From NCBI RefSeq assembly GCF_000685075.1, contig NZ_BAYD01000040.1, positions 1 to 64,000 of the forward strand: 64,000 nucleotides of DNA, given 5' to 3'. Positions 1-8,252 of the stretch are shown piece by piece. Position numbers and translations under genes: made by a program. Numbering within the stretch: position 1 is the stretch's first letter; every line of letters starts with the position of its first letter. This DNA is from Paraburkholderia oxyphila NBRC 105797 (GTDB lineage Bacteria; Pseudomonadota; Gammaproteobacteria; Burkholderiales; Burkholderiaceae). The notes under the pieces were generated by a model. The model ran no database searches. It was not told where the DNA came from and saw only the letters and a list, made by a program, of their open reading frames with translations.

Positions 1-264
1 CCTTATTATGTTTAATTAATACAGCTGGACTTTAGACACTCGAACCCCGTCGCCGACCGTTGCTGAGTGGCAGTGGCGAGGCAGCGAACGAGACTGCGAT
101 CGCGATGAAGCAAACATGCGGAACCGCAGAAGCGGCATCGACTGGTAACTCAAGGGGCGTGACGCGCTTCGGGCCTCTGGAATTTTCGGGACTTCCCGTG
201 CGCGGGAGTGTGGGGAGGCAAGTCCGGTAAATTCTCGACGCAGCCATTGGGCGACCAGGCCAGC
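1..264. other. Unassigned sequence after the M20 break
   Basis: On the minus strand the reading frame of the truncated amidohydrolase runs on through this stretch to a stop at about position 16. The residues after the junction are rich in Arg and Ser and do not resemble an M20 enzyme. No start, ribosome binding site or recognisable domain is visible on either strand. It is probably the far side of a deletion or insertion junction, and its origin cannot be told from this window. Confidence 0.4.
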
Positions 265-447
265 GGTTCCTACCACACCCGTTTTGCCGACGTGACGCGT
301 GACACCCATGCCCCACTTTTCGAGGAGACTGGCCACGAGATCCGACGTTCGGAACACGTCGTATCCGACCTCCGGATGCGCATGAATATCCCGGCGAATA
401 GCCTGTATTTCGGACGCATGCGCCTCAATTTCAGCAATAAGTTCCAT
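265..447 (-). pseudogene. Truncated M20 amidohydrolase (N-terminal 61 codons)
   Basis: The first 61 residues match the N-terminus of M20-family amidohydrolases (hippurate hydrolase / aminoacylase type), including the diagnostic DIHAHPEVGYD segment at residues 20-30 and GKTGVVGT at 54-61. Homology stops there, whereas the family is usually about 390 residues. The metal ligands and the dimerisation lid are missing, so no catalysis is expected. The start lies 44 bp after the DUF3100 gene on the same strand, a pairing typical of an operon in which the membrane protein moves a substrate or product of the hydrolase. The frame reads on into unrelated sequence, which points to a rearrangement and not to a point mutation. 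Confidence 0.75.
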
Positions 448-459
448 GGTGAATGAGTC

Positions 460-482
460 GGCCCCGCGCGGAACGCGGGGCC
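460..482. other. GC-rich intercistronic hairpin
   Basis: GGCCCCGCG and CGCGGGGCC form a perfect 9-bp stem around a 5-base loop in the gap between the DUF3100 stop and the M20 start. There is no clear T-run on the minus strand after it. It may be an RNA stabiliser or a partial attenuator more than a strong intrinsic terminator. Confidence 0.5.
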
Positions 483-491
483 TTTCGAAAA

Positions 492-1835
492 TCAAACGTG
501 AAAGATCTGGGCGACGAGCGCGGCGCCGAGGAACGTACCAGCGTTCGCGACGAACGAGACCAGCACGATACGCCAGCCGAGCCTGCGGAATGCCGGGATG
601 TCCTTGGCAATGGAGAGGCCCGCGAACGTCAACATGGGGGTTGTCACGCCGAGGAAATCGTTCTTCGCGCTCAGCGCCGCAATCTGCGCAGCCCACGGGC
701 AAAGCGGAGAGGTCATGAACATCGCGACGATCGATACCCAGCAGACAGCGGGAATTTTTCTGCCAGTCGCCGTGGCAAGCAGATCGCCAAGGACCGCGGC
801 AAGCACCATGAAGCACAAGCCAGGCAAGCCTTGCAGCGGCGTCGTGCCGTGCGTGATCCAGTCGCAGACCAGCGAAAGCACGGCGGTCAGCACCCATGCA
901 GCGACCTTGCCCGTAAAGCCGAGAACCGGCGCTTCGGTCTGAACGTCTCCGAGCTTCGGGCGCGAATCAACCGCCGCGTTCGATGCGCTCGACGCCCGGG
1001 TCGTGCGGCCGATGAGCGGCTCGAGCACGCGGTAGCCGAACAGCGCCATCGGCAGCGAAATGAACAGTGTGAAGTACGTGCCGACGGTCGTCGTGATGAG
1101 ATTGCTCGCCGCCGCGAAGGTCATGACGTCTTTCGCCATTTCCGGCGTCTGCTGCGCCGCGATCGCGCCGGACGCCGCCGCCATCATGCTGCCCGATCCC
1201 ACGCCCGAACCCATGGCGAGCGCAAGCGGGTGAAAGATGTGCAGGCTCGCAATGAAGCCGGCAAAGATCGCAATGAATACCGCGCCGAATACCGTGCCGG
1301 TCAGGTACTCGGCAAGAACGCCCCGCCCTTCGGCAGAGTCCATCCCGTACTTTTCGCCGATGATGGCAAGGCTCGGTTCGCGGCCAACCGAAAACGTCGC
1401 GCCAATGGCTTCGCGTTTAATGCCGAGAAGCAATGCCAGCGGAAGCCCGAGGAGAATGGTCCCGACAAAATGGCCCAGTTCCTGAAAGGCCAGAGCCCAT
1501 CCCGACGCGGCAAGCTTCGGCAACGCGCTTCCGACCATCAACCCCAGTTTCGAAACGAAGAGCAGCAGCGCTGGCTGCAAGACCGCAGCGGCGAGCAGTT
1601 GCGTCTTGATGTCGAGACGCAGGCCGCTCGTCCAGCGCTCGGACAGCAGACCGAGCGCGCCGCCCATCAGCAGCGCCCAGATCATCGGCAGCAAAACGAC
1701 TTTGCCGGGGCCGACACTAAACGTGAATGACCCAATGAATTCCGCGACAAGCAGGATCGCGGCCGCATAGACCAGAAGCTTCGCGCCCCTGAAGCCGTGG
1801 CTTCCCGTGCCTTCCGTCATCATCGTATGTTCCAT
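492..1835 (-). CDS. DUF3100 family membrane protein
   Basis: This 447-residue protein is almost entirely hydrophobic, with about ten or more predicted transmembrane segments. It contains the Gly/Ser-rich stretch MGSGVGSGSMMAAASGAIAA near residue 215, typical of DUF3100 proteins. The family is uncharacterised but is thought to be a transporter of the inner membrane. The start has a strong Shine-Dalgarno sequence (GGAGGAG) just upstream. It is followed 44 bp later by a truncated M20 amidohydrolase, so the presumed transporter-hydrolase pair is broken here. The substrate is unknown; an N-acyl amino acid or peptide-like compound is an inference from the partner only. Confidence 0.8.
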   Translation of the reverse strand: MEHTMMTEGTGSHGFRGAKLLVYAAAILLVAEFIGSFTFSVGPGKVVLLPMIWALLMGGALGLLSERWTSGLRLDIKTQLLAAAVLQPALLLFVSKLGLMVGSALPKLAASGWALAFQELGHFVGTILLGLPLALLLGIKREAIGATFSVGREPSLAIIGEKYGMDSAEGRGVLAEYLTGTVFGAVFIAIFAGFIASLHIFHPLALAMGSGVGSGSMMAAASGAIAAQQTPEMAKDVMTFAAASNLITTTVGTYFTLFISLPMALFGYRVLEPLIGRTTRASSASNAAVDSRPKLGDVQTEAPVLGFTGKVAAWVLTAVLSLVCDWITHGTTPLQGLPGLCFMVLAAVLGDLLATATGRKIPAVCWVSIVAMFMTSPLCPWAAQIAALSAKNDFLGVTTPMLTFAGLSIAKDIPAFRRLGWRIVLVSFVANAGTFLGAALVAQIFHV

Positions 1836-1995
1836 GCCTATCTCCTCCGTGGTTCCAGGCGAACGCGAGGCCTCATATGCGGTGTTACCCGCGCTTCAGT
1901 TTCCGGCGAGGCCTCGGCTCACTCGGGCTATTTGTTTTTATCTCGCTCAATAGTTGCCACTCCAGGCGCTGTGCTCTGCCCGGAGGGGCTGCCGG

Positions 1996-3507
1996 TCAGA
2001 GATATCCAAACGCGGTTGCCGGATCCTTCGCCGTTTCCACCCAGACGCTCTTCGTCTGCGTGTATTCGTAGAGCGCTTCGACGCCGCTCGAGCGGCCATA
2101 GCCACTCATGCCGTAACCGCCGAACGGCGAGGCCACGTTGATGGTCTTGTAGCCGTTCACCCAGAACGTGCCCGCGTTGATCTGGCCGGCCACCCGATGC
2201 GCGCGCGCCACATCCTTCGTCCACACCGCGCCGGCAAGACCGAACTCCGTGTCGTTGGCGATCTGGATGGCTTCCTCTTCCGTGTCGAACGGAATCGCAA
2301 CGACCACGGGCCCAAAAATTTCGGTGCGAGCGACGTCCATGGAGTTGTCCACGTTCGCGAGCACCGTCGGCGAGACGAAGTAGCCCGCGTCGGAGCGTTC
2401 CGTCGAGCCGGCCGCGAGCGTTGCGCCCGCTTCAACGCCGCTTGCGATCATCTTCATGACATGTTCGTACTGTGTACGATTGCAGATGGGTCCGACTTCC
2501 GTCGCGTCATCGGTCGGCATACCGACCTTGATCTTCTTGGCGCCGTTCGACACCATCGCGACGAACTCGTCATAAACGGAACGCTGCACCAGCAGACGCG
2601 AACCCGCCACACAGCTTTGGCCAGCGCCCGCGAAAATCGCGGCCTGAGCCGTGAGCGCCGCGCGCTTGAGGTCGGCATCTTCGAACACGATGTTCGCCGA
2701 CTTGCCGCCGAGTTCGAGCACACAGGGCAAAACACGCTTCGCAGCCGCTTCCGCAATGCGCGCGCCGGTTGCCGGCGAGCCGACGAACACGACCTTCTTG
2801 ATGGCCTTGTTGGCGATCGCCGCTTGCGCTACGGTCTGACCATAGCCCGCAAGCACGTTGATGAGGCCCTTCGGCACACCCGCTTTCTCGGCCAGCATGC
2901 CGACCACGAGCGAGCTGAACGGCGTGAGTTCGGACGGCTTGAGCAGAACCGCGTTGCCCATCGAGATGGCGGGCGCGAGCTGCCAGCCGCACGTGAAGAC
3001 CGGCGCGTTCCACGGCGTGATCTGCAGGACCGCACCGGCGGGCTCGCGACGCGTGTAGTTGAGATGCGAGGTCGGAACCGGAATGACTTCGCCGTAAAAC
3101 TTGTCGGCCCAGCCACCGTAGTATTCGAACATCTCGGCGACCTTCGCGACTTCGCCGCGGCAGTCGCGAATCGGCTTGCCCGAACCCAGCGACTCCAGGC
3201 GGGCCAGCGGCTCCGCGTGCTTCCTTAGTTCGCGTGCGACTTCGAACATCACACGGCCGCGCGCGGCGTGGGTCAGCGCCCACCACTCCTTTTGTGCAGC
3301 CGTTGCCGCGGACGCGGCCAGCGCCACGACTTCAGCGCCCCCATCCTTGTATGCGAGGCTTTTCTCGCCCGTCGCGGCGTCGTAGAGCTGGATAAGCTCG
3401 CCGTTGCCGGCGACCAGTTCGCCATTCACATAGGAGCCGACCGTGCTCGCGTTCGGGAAGAAGTGCTTGAATGCCTCAAGCAGGGTATCTGCAATTTGCT
3501 GTGCCAT
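1996..3507 (-). CDS. NAD(P)-dependent aldehyde dehydrogenase
   Basis: This is a full-length aldehyde dehydrogenase of 503 residues. It oxidises an aldehyde to its carboxylate in the cytoplasm. Visible are the oxyanion Asn in ITPWN (about 167), the general base Glu in LELGGKSA (about 265) and the nucleophile Cys in AGQSCVAG (about 299). An upstream ATG at 3525 abuts the stop of the preceding gene, but AGGAAG sits 8 bases before the ATG at 3507, which I prefer. The gene follows a 3-hydroxyisobutyrate-dehydrogenase-like gene with an 18-bp gap, so both enzymes probably act in one pathway under the divergent LysR regulator. The substrate cannot be read from the sequence. Confidence 0.92.
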   Translation of the reverse strand: MAQQIADTLLEAFKHFFPNASTVGSYVNGELVAGNGELIQLYDAATGEKSLAYKDGGAEVVALAASAATAAQKEWWALTHAARGRVMFEVARELRKHAEPLARLESLGSGKPIRDCRGEVAKVAEMFEYYGGWADKFYGEVIPVPTSHLNYTRREPAGAVLQITPWNAPVFTCGWQLAPAISMGNAVLLKPSELTPFSSLVVGMLAEKAGVPKGLINVLAGYGQTVAQAAIANKAIKKVVFVGSPATGARIAEAAAKRVLPCVLELGGKSANIVFEDADLKRAALTAQAAIFAGAGQSCVAGSRLLVQRSVYDEFVAMVSNGAKKIKVGMPTDDATEVGPICNRTQYEHVMKMIASGVEAGATLAAGSTERSDAGYFVSPTVLANVDNSMDVARTEIFGPVVVAIPFDTEEEAIQIANDTEFGLAGAVWTKDVARAHRVAGQINAGTFWVNGYKTINVASPFGGYGMSGYGRSSGVEALYEYTQTKSVWVETAKDPATAFGYL

Positions 3508-3525
3508 TTTTGCTTCCTGTTTCAT

Positions 3526-4395
3526 TCAGTGCTTTTCGACGAATTCGACGATGCGGTTGAAGTCCTCGGCATCGGCGATCGATGTTTCGCTGTTGGCCCA
3601 TAGCCGCCCCGCTTCTTTCGCGACGGGCGCGGACACACCCTGGCTCTCCAGCAGCGCCATCGCGAGGCGCATGTCCTTGCGCATCAGCTTCATCGTGAAG
3701 CCCGAGTCGAACTTGCCGTTCAGGATCCAGGTCGGGTAGTTGGTCAGCGTCGCGCTGTTCTTACCGGAGCCGCCGCTCAACGCCTCGATCAGGCGTTCCT
3801 TGTCGACGCCCACCGCCTCGGCCGCACGCACCGCCTCGCTCGTCACGAGCAGGTGGACGCCCGTGAGCAGGTTGTTGATGAGCTTCGTGACGTGGCCCGC
3901 GCCCGGCGGCCCGACATGGACCTGCCTGGCGCTGATGGCGCTCAGCAGCGGTTGCACGGCGGCGACGTCTTCGTCGGCGCCGCCCAGCACCATCGTCATC
4001 GTCGCGGTCGCGGCGCCCTTCGGGCCACCGCTCACCGGCCCGTCGATGAAGCGGACGCCCGCTTCCTTGAGCGCCGCCGCCACCTTGCGCGTGCTATTCG
4101 GGTCCGCGGTGGTGGTGTCGATCACGATCAGGTCCGGCTTCGCGCTCGCCAGCACGCCGCCCTCGCCGAACACGACCTGCTCGACAATCGCGGAAGTCGG
4201 CAACGAGAGAATGAGCACCTCAACCTGGCTTGCGATTTCCGCAATCGACGCGCAGGGCAGCACTCCTTCCTCGCCGAGCGCTCGCACGCTCTCCTGGTTG
4301 GCGTCGAACCCGAGCACCGTGAAACCCCCGCGTTTTGCCGACAAAGCCATGCCGCGGCCCATGTTTCCCAGTCCGATGACGCCTACCGTTTTCAT
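3526..4395 (-). CDS. NAD(P)-dependent 3-hydroxyisobutyrate dehydrogenase family oxidoreductase
   Basis: This 289-residue beta-hydroxyacid dehydrogenase starts with a Rossmann fold, VGVIGLGNMGRGMA. It carries the substrate-binding signature FIDGPVSGGPKGA (about 115-127) and the catalytic Lys in GHVTKLINN (about 170). Family members interconvert 3-hydroxyacids such as 3-hydroxyisobutyrate or glycerate with their semialdehydes. An ATG at 4395 has AGAGGAG 8 bases upstream, so the longer possible start at 4491 is unlikely. It is the first gene of a two-gene unit with the aldehyde dehydrogenase, which could oxidise the semialdehyde it makes. It diverges from a LysR gene across 140 bp. Confidence 0.9.
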   Translation of the reverse strand: MKTVGVIGLGNMGRGMALSAKRGGFTVLGFDANQESVRALGEEGVLPCASIAEIASQVEVLILSLPTSAIVEQVVFGEGGVLASAKPDLIVIDTTTADPNSTRKVAAALKEAGVRFIDGPVSGGPKGAATATMTMVLGGADEDVAAVQPLLSAISARQVHVGPPGAGHVTKLINNLLTGVHLLVTSEAVRAAEAVGVDKERLIEALSGGSGKNSATLTNYPTWILNGKFDSGFTMKLMRKDMRLAMALLESQGVSAPVAKEAGRLWANSETSIADAEDFNRIVEFVEKH

Positions 4396-4511
4396 CGATG
4401 CGCTCCTCTGAAGTTCAGCCAAATGGGTATTCGGACGGCATAGCTGGCCTCCGATGTCTGTGATGTTCGGCTTCTTGACGTAATCAAACAATAAGTGCCA
4501 ATATCGTCTCT

Positions 4512-4528
4512 GTTCTAATTATTCGAAC
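4512..4528. promoter_or_regulatory. Candidate LysR operator
   Basis: GTTC-N9-GAAC, containing a T-N11-A core, lies 8 bases before the LysR start at 4536 in the divergent intergenic region. T-N11-A dyads are the usual LysR-type recognition pattern. The position would suit autoregulation and activation of the divergent dehydrogenase pair. Confidence 0.4.
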
Positions 4529-4535
4529 ACTCGAC

Positions 4536-5447
4536 ATGAGCAACACCCTCACGGAGAGCCGTATCGCCTACTTTTTTGAGGCAGTACGGTCCGGCACCAT
4601 CCGGGCAGCCGCAGACTGGTTGAACGTCGCACCATCGGCGGTCAGCCGGCAGATCAGCCTGCTCGAAGAGGAACTCGATGCGGCCCTGATTGAGCGGCAC
4701 GCGCGAGGCGTGACCCCGACCGAAGCGGGCGAGTACGTCATCGAGTACTTTCGGGAGCAGCGCGCGCATCGGGACGACCTGCTCTCGCGGCTACAGGAAT
4801 TGAGGGGCTTGCGCACCGGCCACGTGAACGTCGTGCTGGGCGAGGGATTCGTTTCCGATATGTTGTCGGGGCCCATGCAGCAGTTTTGCAGGCAGTACCC
4901 CAACATCAAGGTCAATCTCGACCTGGGAAGCACGAACGATGTCGTGAGGCGAATTTCAGAGGATGAGGGTGAAATCGGTCTCGTCTACAACCCGCCGAAC
5001 GAGGCGCGCATCGTTTCACGGGCATCGCGCCGGCAACCGATGATGGCCATCGTCGGCATGCAGATGGCGCGCACGATCAACAGGAAGCGCCTGAGCGTGC
5101 AGGAACTGGCTTCCTATCCTTTGGCGGCGCCTCATCCCACCTACGGGACAAGGCAAATGCTCCAGGCCGTGGAATTTTCCGAGCGGATCAGCCTCGACCC
5201 GTTGGTCACGACCAACTCCATTAATATCATGAAACAGTTCGCGAAGTCGGAACTGGGCATCGTGGTATTGCCCGCGTTTGCCGTCGCAACCGAGCTTGAG
5301 GCCGGCGAGCTGACGGCCATTCCGATCGAACACCCCATTCTGGAGAACGCCGAGGCGCATCTGGTGACACGGGTGGGGCGCAAGTTGTCAGTGGCGGCAA
5401 ACAAGATGCTGCAGATGATGTCTGCGCAGATGACTGCGTTTCGGTAA
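4536..5447 (+). CDS. LysR-family transcriptional regulator
   Basis: This 303-residue regulator has an N-terminal winged helix-turn-helix (about residues 8-66, AADWLNVAPSAVSRQISLLE). A periplasmic-binding-protein-like effector domain follows (about 95-295). LysR proteins usually bind the divergent promoter and activate it when a pathway intermediate is bound. The gene is transcribed away from the dehydrogenase/aldehyde-dehydrogenase pair, its most likely target. The ribosome binding site is poor, but the ATG fits the family N-terminus. The effector is unknown. Confidence 0.92.
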   Translation: MSNTLTESRIAYFFEAVRSGTIRAAADWLNVAPSAVSRQISLLEEELDAALIERHARGVTPTEAGEYVIEYFREQRAHRDDLLSRLQELRGLRTGHVNVVLGEGFVSDMLSGPMQQFCRQYPNIKVNLDLGSTNDVVRRISEDEGEIGLVYNPPNEARIVSRASRRQPMMAIVGMQMARTINRKRLSVQELASYPLAAPHPTYGTRQMLQAVEFSERISLDPLVTTNSINIMKQFAKSELGIVVLPAFAVATELEAGELTAIPIEHPILENAEAHLVTRVGRKLSVAANKMLQMMSAQMTAFR

Positions 5448-5574
5448 TGTGCTGTAGAGGATGGCGCGACACCGTACTCAGAGTTCCTTTCCTGTGAGCG
5501 GACCGCGGTGACGGAGCCCGGACCGCGCGCACCGCAGAGCATCAGTGGTGAAAGAATTGCGCAACGAGAACGGC

Positions 5575-5742
5575 GGCAAGAAATGCGTGACATCGAGGAG
5601 TTGTTGCTTGAGCGGGGCGTCGTGGTGACGTACGAAACGATGCGACAAATTTGGAGCCGCCTTCGCCCGGCGAGCAAGGGCAGCGCGCCGCAAGACCGGC
5701 AGCACGTGGCATCTGGACGAGGTGTTGGCTGTGTCGCGTTAA
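5575..5742 (+). mobile_element. IS6-family transposase remnant (N-terminal part)
   Basis: MRDIEELLLERGVVVTYETM, starting at 5583, matches the N-terminal segment of IS6/IS26-type transposases. After about 27 codons the homology continues in another frame with KTGSTWHLDEV, the stretch around the first catalytic Asp, and then hits a stop at 5740. The rest of the transposase is absent on this strand, so this is a frameshifted relic with no recognisable terminal repeats. Confidence 0.7.
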
Positions 5743-5783
5743 GGACGATGGGACGATCAGGCGCCGTAGATAAAGAGGATTGC

Positions 5784-6085
5784 TTAAATCACGAGAGAAT
5801 AGAATTGTTCGGCTGCAGCCGAGGCGACGCCATCGTCACACATCTGCCCCTTGCGGATCATGTGCGCGATCTCTATGCCGGACAGGCATGATGCGCGCAC
5901 AGCGAAAATCCTTGAACCCCATCATCGGCTTGATGATGCGTTTGATCGCACGGTGATCCTGCTCAACGACGTTGTTCAGGTATTTGTTTTGCCGGACCTT
6001 GATCGGCGTTGAACGATCGGTATTGAGCGCTTCAAGCGCAGCCAGATTCGCGCCGCTCTTGTCCACGGTAATTGTCTCGGGCTCG
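5784..6085 (-). mobile_element. IS6-family transposase remnant (C-terminal part)
   Basis: The minus strand encodes TITVDKSGANLAALEALN, RQNKYLNNVVEQDHRAIKR and PMMGFKDFRCARI, the C-terminal half of an IS6-type DDE transposase. It includes the last catalytic Glu in VEQDHR. A single-base insertion near 5888 shifts the frame. In the new frame LSGIEIAHMIRKGQMCDDG continues to the natural end FYSLVI and a stop at 5784. The N-terminal half is missing. It lies head to head with the plus-strand N-terminal relic, so this spot has seen at least one insertion plus deletion or inversion. Confidence 0.85.
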
Positions 6086-6250
6086 CCTGCGCAACGCCAG
6101 CGGCGCTCGCATCAACTGGATGTTCTCTACCGAAAGGGCCCGGGAAAAATTGGCCAAAGCCGCCAGATGAAAAAGACTTCATCCTGATGCGCCGGTATAT
6201 TGTGAATGCGCGGTGTAGCCTTGCGTCAATGACAATCTGGAACACCGATC

Positions 6251-6580
6251 ATGAAAGCTCCTCAACGTGCCGCCATTTGTGCTCTCCTATCCATTCTCGC
6301 CTGTCCCGCATTTGCGTCGTCCAAACTTACGTCGCAGCAATGCCGTGACTACCCCTTCGTTCGCTCCGCACAGCCCCCGAGCCATAAGCAACTCGAGAAC
6401 GAAATAAGCGAACTCGAGTCAGTCGGTTACAACCCGGCGACCGGCGACGACAACGAATATCCACTAGACCTTCAATCTGCGGAACACAAACTGCAAGCAA
6501 AATTTCGCCACGATTGCGTGCTTTCAGGCAACGACACGATTTCATCCGAAGCTCCACCGAGGAACACGACGCAGCGGTGA
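6251..6580 (+). CDS. DUF4148 domain-containing exported protein
   Basis: This small protein of 109 residues has a cleavable signal peptide (about residues 1-23, ending PAFASS). The mature part contains ELESVGYNPATGDDNEYP (about 53-70), the characteristic DUF4148 motif found in many small periplasmic proteins of Burkholderiaceae. Function is unknown for the family. It stands alone between the IS6 remnants and a LysR gene. I see no operon partner. Confidence 0.8.
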   Translation: MKAPQRAAICALLSILACPAFASSKLTSQQCRDYPFVRSAQPPSHKQLENEISELESVGYNPATGDDNEYPLDLQSAEHKLQAKFRHDCVLSGNDTISSEAPPRNTTQR

Positions 6581-6952
6581 CGGTGGCTAACGCGTAACCA
6601 TCGCATCCATATGGAACACGCCAGTGTCCTTCTGTGCCAGCTGCTGGCAATCGACATCATTGCGTGTGAAAACTCGCGAATAGAGGCGCCTTCAAGAAGC
6701 TTTAGCGAAAGAAAGCACCTCTGTAATTGGCGGGAAGGCGCGCTCCGATAAAACACTGATTTTTGTTCCTGCCAACCATGAACCGGGCAACGGGCCTGTG
6801 GTTGGGGGAGGCGTGAGAGCCATTCGCTGAATGGCGCACGTCGTCATGGATGTTGGATAGTCGTGCCATCATGCTGGCCTGGAATTCACTGGGAAAGCCG
6901 TGTAAACTCCTACCACCTATGAATCCGTGGCACAATCGGGACATTGAGCGCA
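6581..6952. other. Intergenic, no gene recognised
   Basis: Short open frames exist on both strands, but none has a good ribosome binding site or a recognisable motif. The last 60 bases presumably hold the promoter of the LysR gene that follows. Confidence 0.4.
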
Positions 6953-7918
6953 ATGAGTGCGGATCGGTTTCGCGAGTTTGAGACCTTCGTCTGTGTGGTC
7001 GATTGCGGCAGCTTTTCAGCTGCTTCGCGCAAGCTCGACTGTACTCCTTCGGCCGTGAGCAAGCTCATTGACCGCATGGAGAACCGGCTTGGCGTCCGGT
7101 TGCTCCATCGGACGTCCCGCACCCTCGCTTTGACACAGGACGGAAGAAATTTTCACCAGGCCGCCATTCGCGCTCTCGAGGCAATCACCGAAGCGGAAGC
7201 TTCGCTGCTGCATACGGATGCTCCCATAAGCGGCCTGCTGCGTGTGCACACGACGCTCAACTTCGCGCAGCAGCAGCTGGCGTCCCTCCTGCCAGAATTT
7301 CTGGAGAAACATCCACAGTTGCGGCTCGAATTCATACTCCACAGTGACGCAGTGGACCTGATCGCGGCGGATATCGACCTTTCCCTGCAGGTAGGGCCGG
7401 TGACTAACCCGTCGCTTGTTGCGAGGCGTATCGCTACGACACGGTGGCTTCTTTGCGCATCGCCTGGATATCTGCGGCGTGCAGGAGTTCCGCAGACTCC
7501 CGGTGATCTGGCCGGCCATAACTGTCTGAATTTTCTGCCGCAGACTTATCGCAGCGTCTGGCCGATGTGCACGCCAAACGAGCACGGAATGCGCACATCT
7601 ACGATCACGCGCTTCGAACTTGGTGGAAGTGTCGCCAGCAATTCCGATAATTTCCTGCGGGTTCTCGCGTGTCAGGGAATGGGCATCGCGCGCCTGGCTG
7701 CATTCCACATTGCGCCGGACCTGCGAGCCGGGACGCTACGCACGGTCCTTGCCGATTGGCTTCCCGAAGACCGCGAGCCAGTGTTCGCCGTGTTCCAGAG
7801 CCGACGCAATCTAAACCTGCGCGTGAAAGTCTTCGTCAAATTTCTGGAGGAGCGGCTCGCGCAGGCCGCGGACTGGGGGGTAAGCGAAGCCGGCGCGGAG
7901 CACCGGATCACTCGTTGA
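6953..7918 (+). CDS. LysR-family transcriptional regulator
   Basis: This 321-residue LysR protein has a helix-turn-helix at about residues 4-62 (AASRKLDCTPSAVSKLIDRM) and an effector-binding domain beginning near residue 90. The HTH sequence is of the subgroup with Leu-Leu-His-Arg-Thr-Ser-Arg after the wing. A TTG at 6944 is possible, but the ATG at 6953 fits the family start better. The porin, MFS transporter and two dehydrogenase genes downstream, on the same strand, are plausible targets; no divergent gene is close. Effector unknown. Confidence 0.9.
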   Translation: MSADRFREFETFVCVVDCGSFSAASRKLDCTPSAVSKLIDRMENRLGVRLLHRTSRTLALTQDGRNFHQAAIRALEAITEAEASLLHTDAPISGLLRVHTTLNFAQQQLASLLPEFLEKHPQLRLEFILHSDAVDLIAADIDLSLQVGPVTNPSLVARRIATTRWLLCASPGYLRRAGVPQTPGDLAGHNCLNFLPQTYRSVWPMCTPNEHGMRTSTITRFELGGSVASNSDNFLRVLACQGMGIARLAAFHIAPDLRAGTLRTVLADWLPEDREPVFAVFQSRRNLNLRVKVFVKFLEERLAQAADWGVSEAGAEHRITR

Positions 7919-8252
7919 CCCAACCTACCCATCAGGGCCTACTTGAATCAGACAAATTGGCCCCTTCACCTCGAAGCGGACGAGGTATTCCCCTTTCCCC
8001 TTCTTTCCCGGAACGCTGCACGTAACGACTTTCGCCGGTCGAACGCATCCCTCATCCCAAATCCCTACGTTGCGCTGCCATGCTCGGACTGGTCACACGG
8101 CGCCAGTACCTGTGCCTAAAATTCACAGGTGCTATGAGCTTGCATGGCTGTTGCACTGGCTTTCATATCGGCATCATGCAATCCGGGCACGCAAAACGGG
8201 CCTCCAGATAGATGCGTAACAGCATCGGGAAATAAAATTATTGGAGACAGTA
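7919..8252. other. Intergenic region upstream of porin
   Basis: No coding sequence, tRNA or clear terminator is apparent. An AT-rich stretch (AAATAAAATTATT) ends just before the porin ribosome binding site GGAGA at 8243-8247. Confidence 0.4.

Noticed and set aside
453-1730. Long plus-strand open frame of 425 codons opposite the DUF3100 gene
   Set aside because: It is an Arg/Glu/Gln-rich shadow frame caused by high GC at the third codon position; the opposite strand encodes a recognisable membrane protein.
1954-3228. Plus-strand open frame of 424 codons
   Set aside because: Shadow of the aldehyde dehydrogenase on the minus strand.
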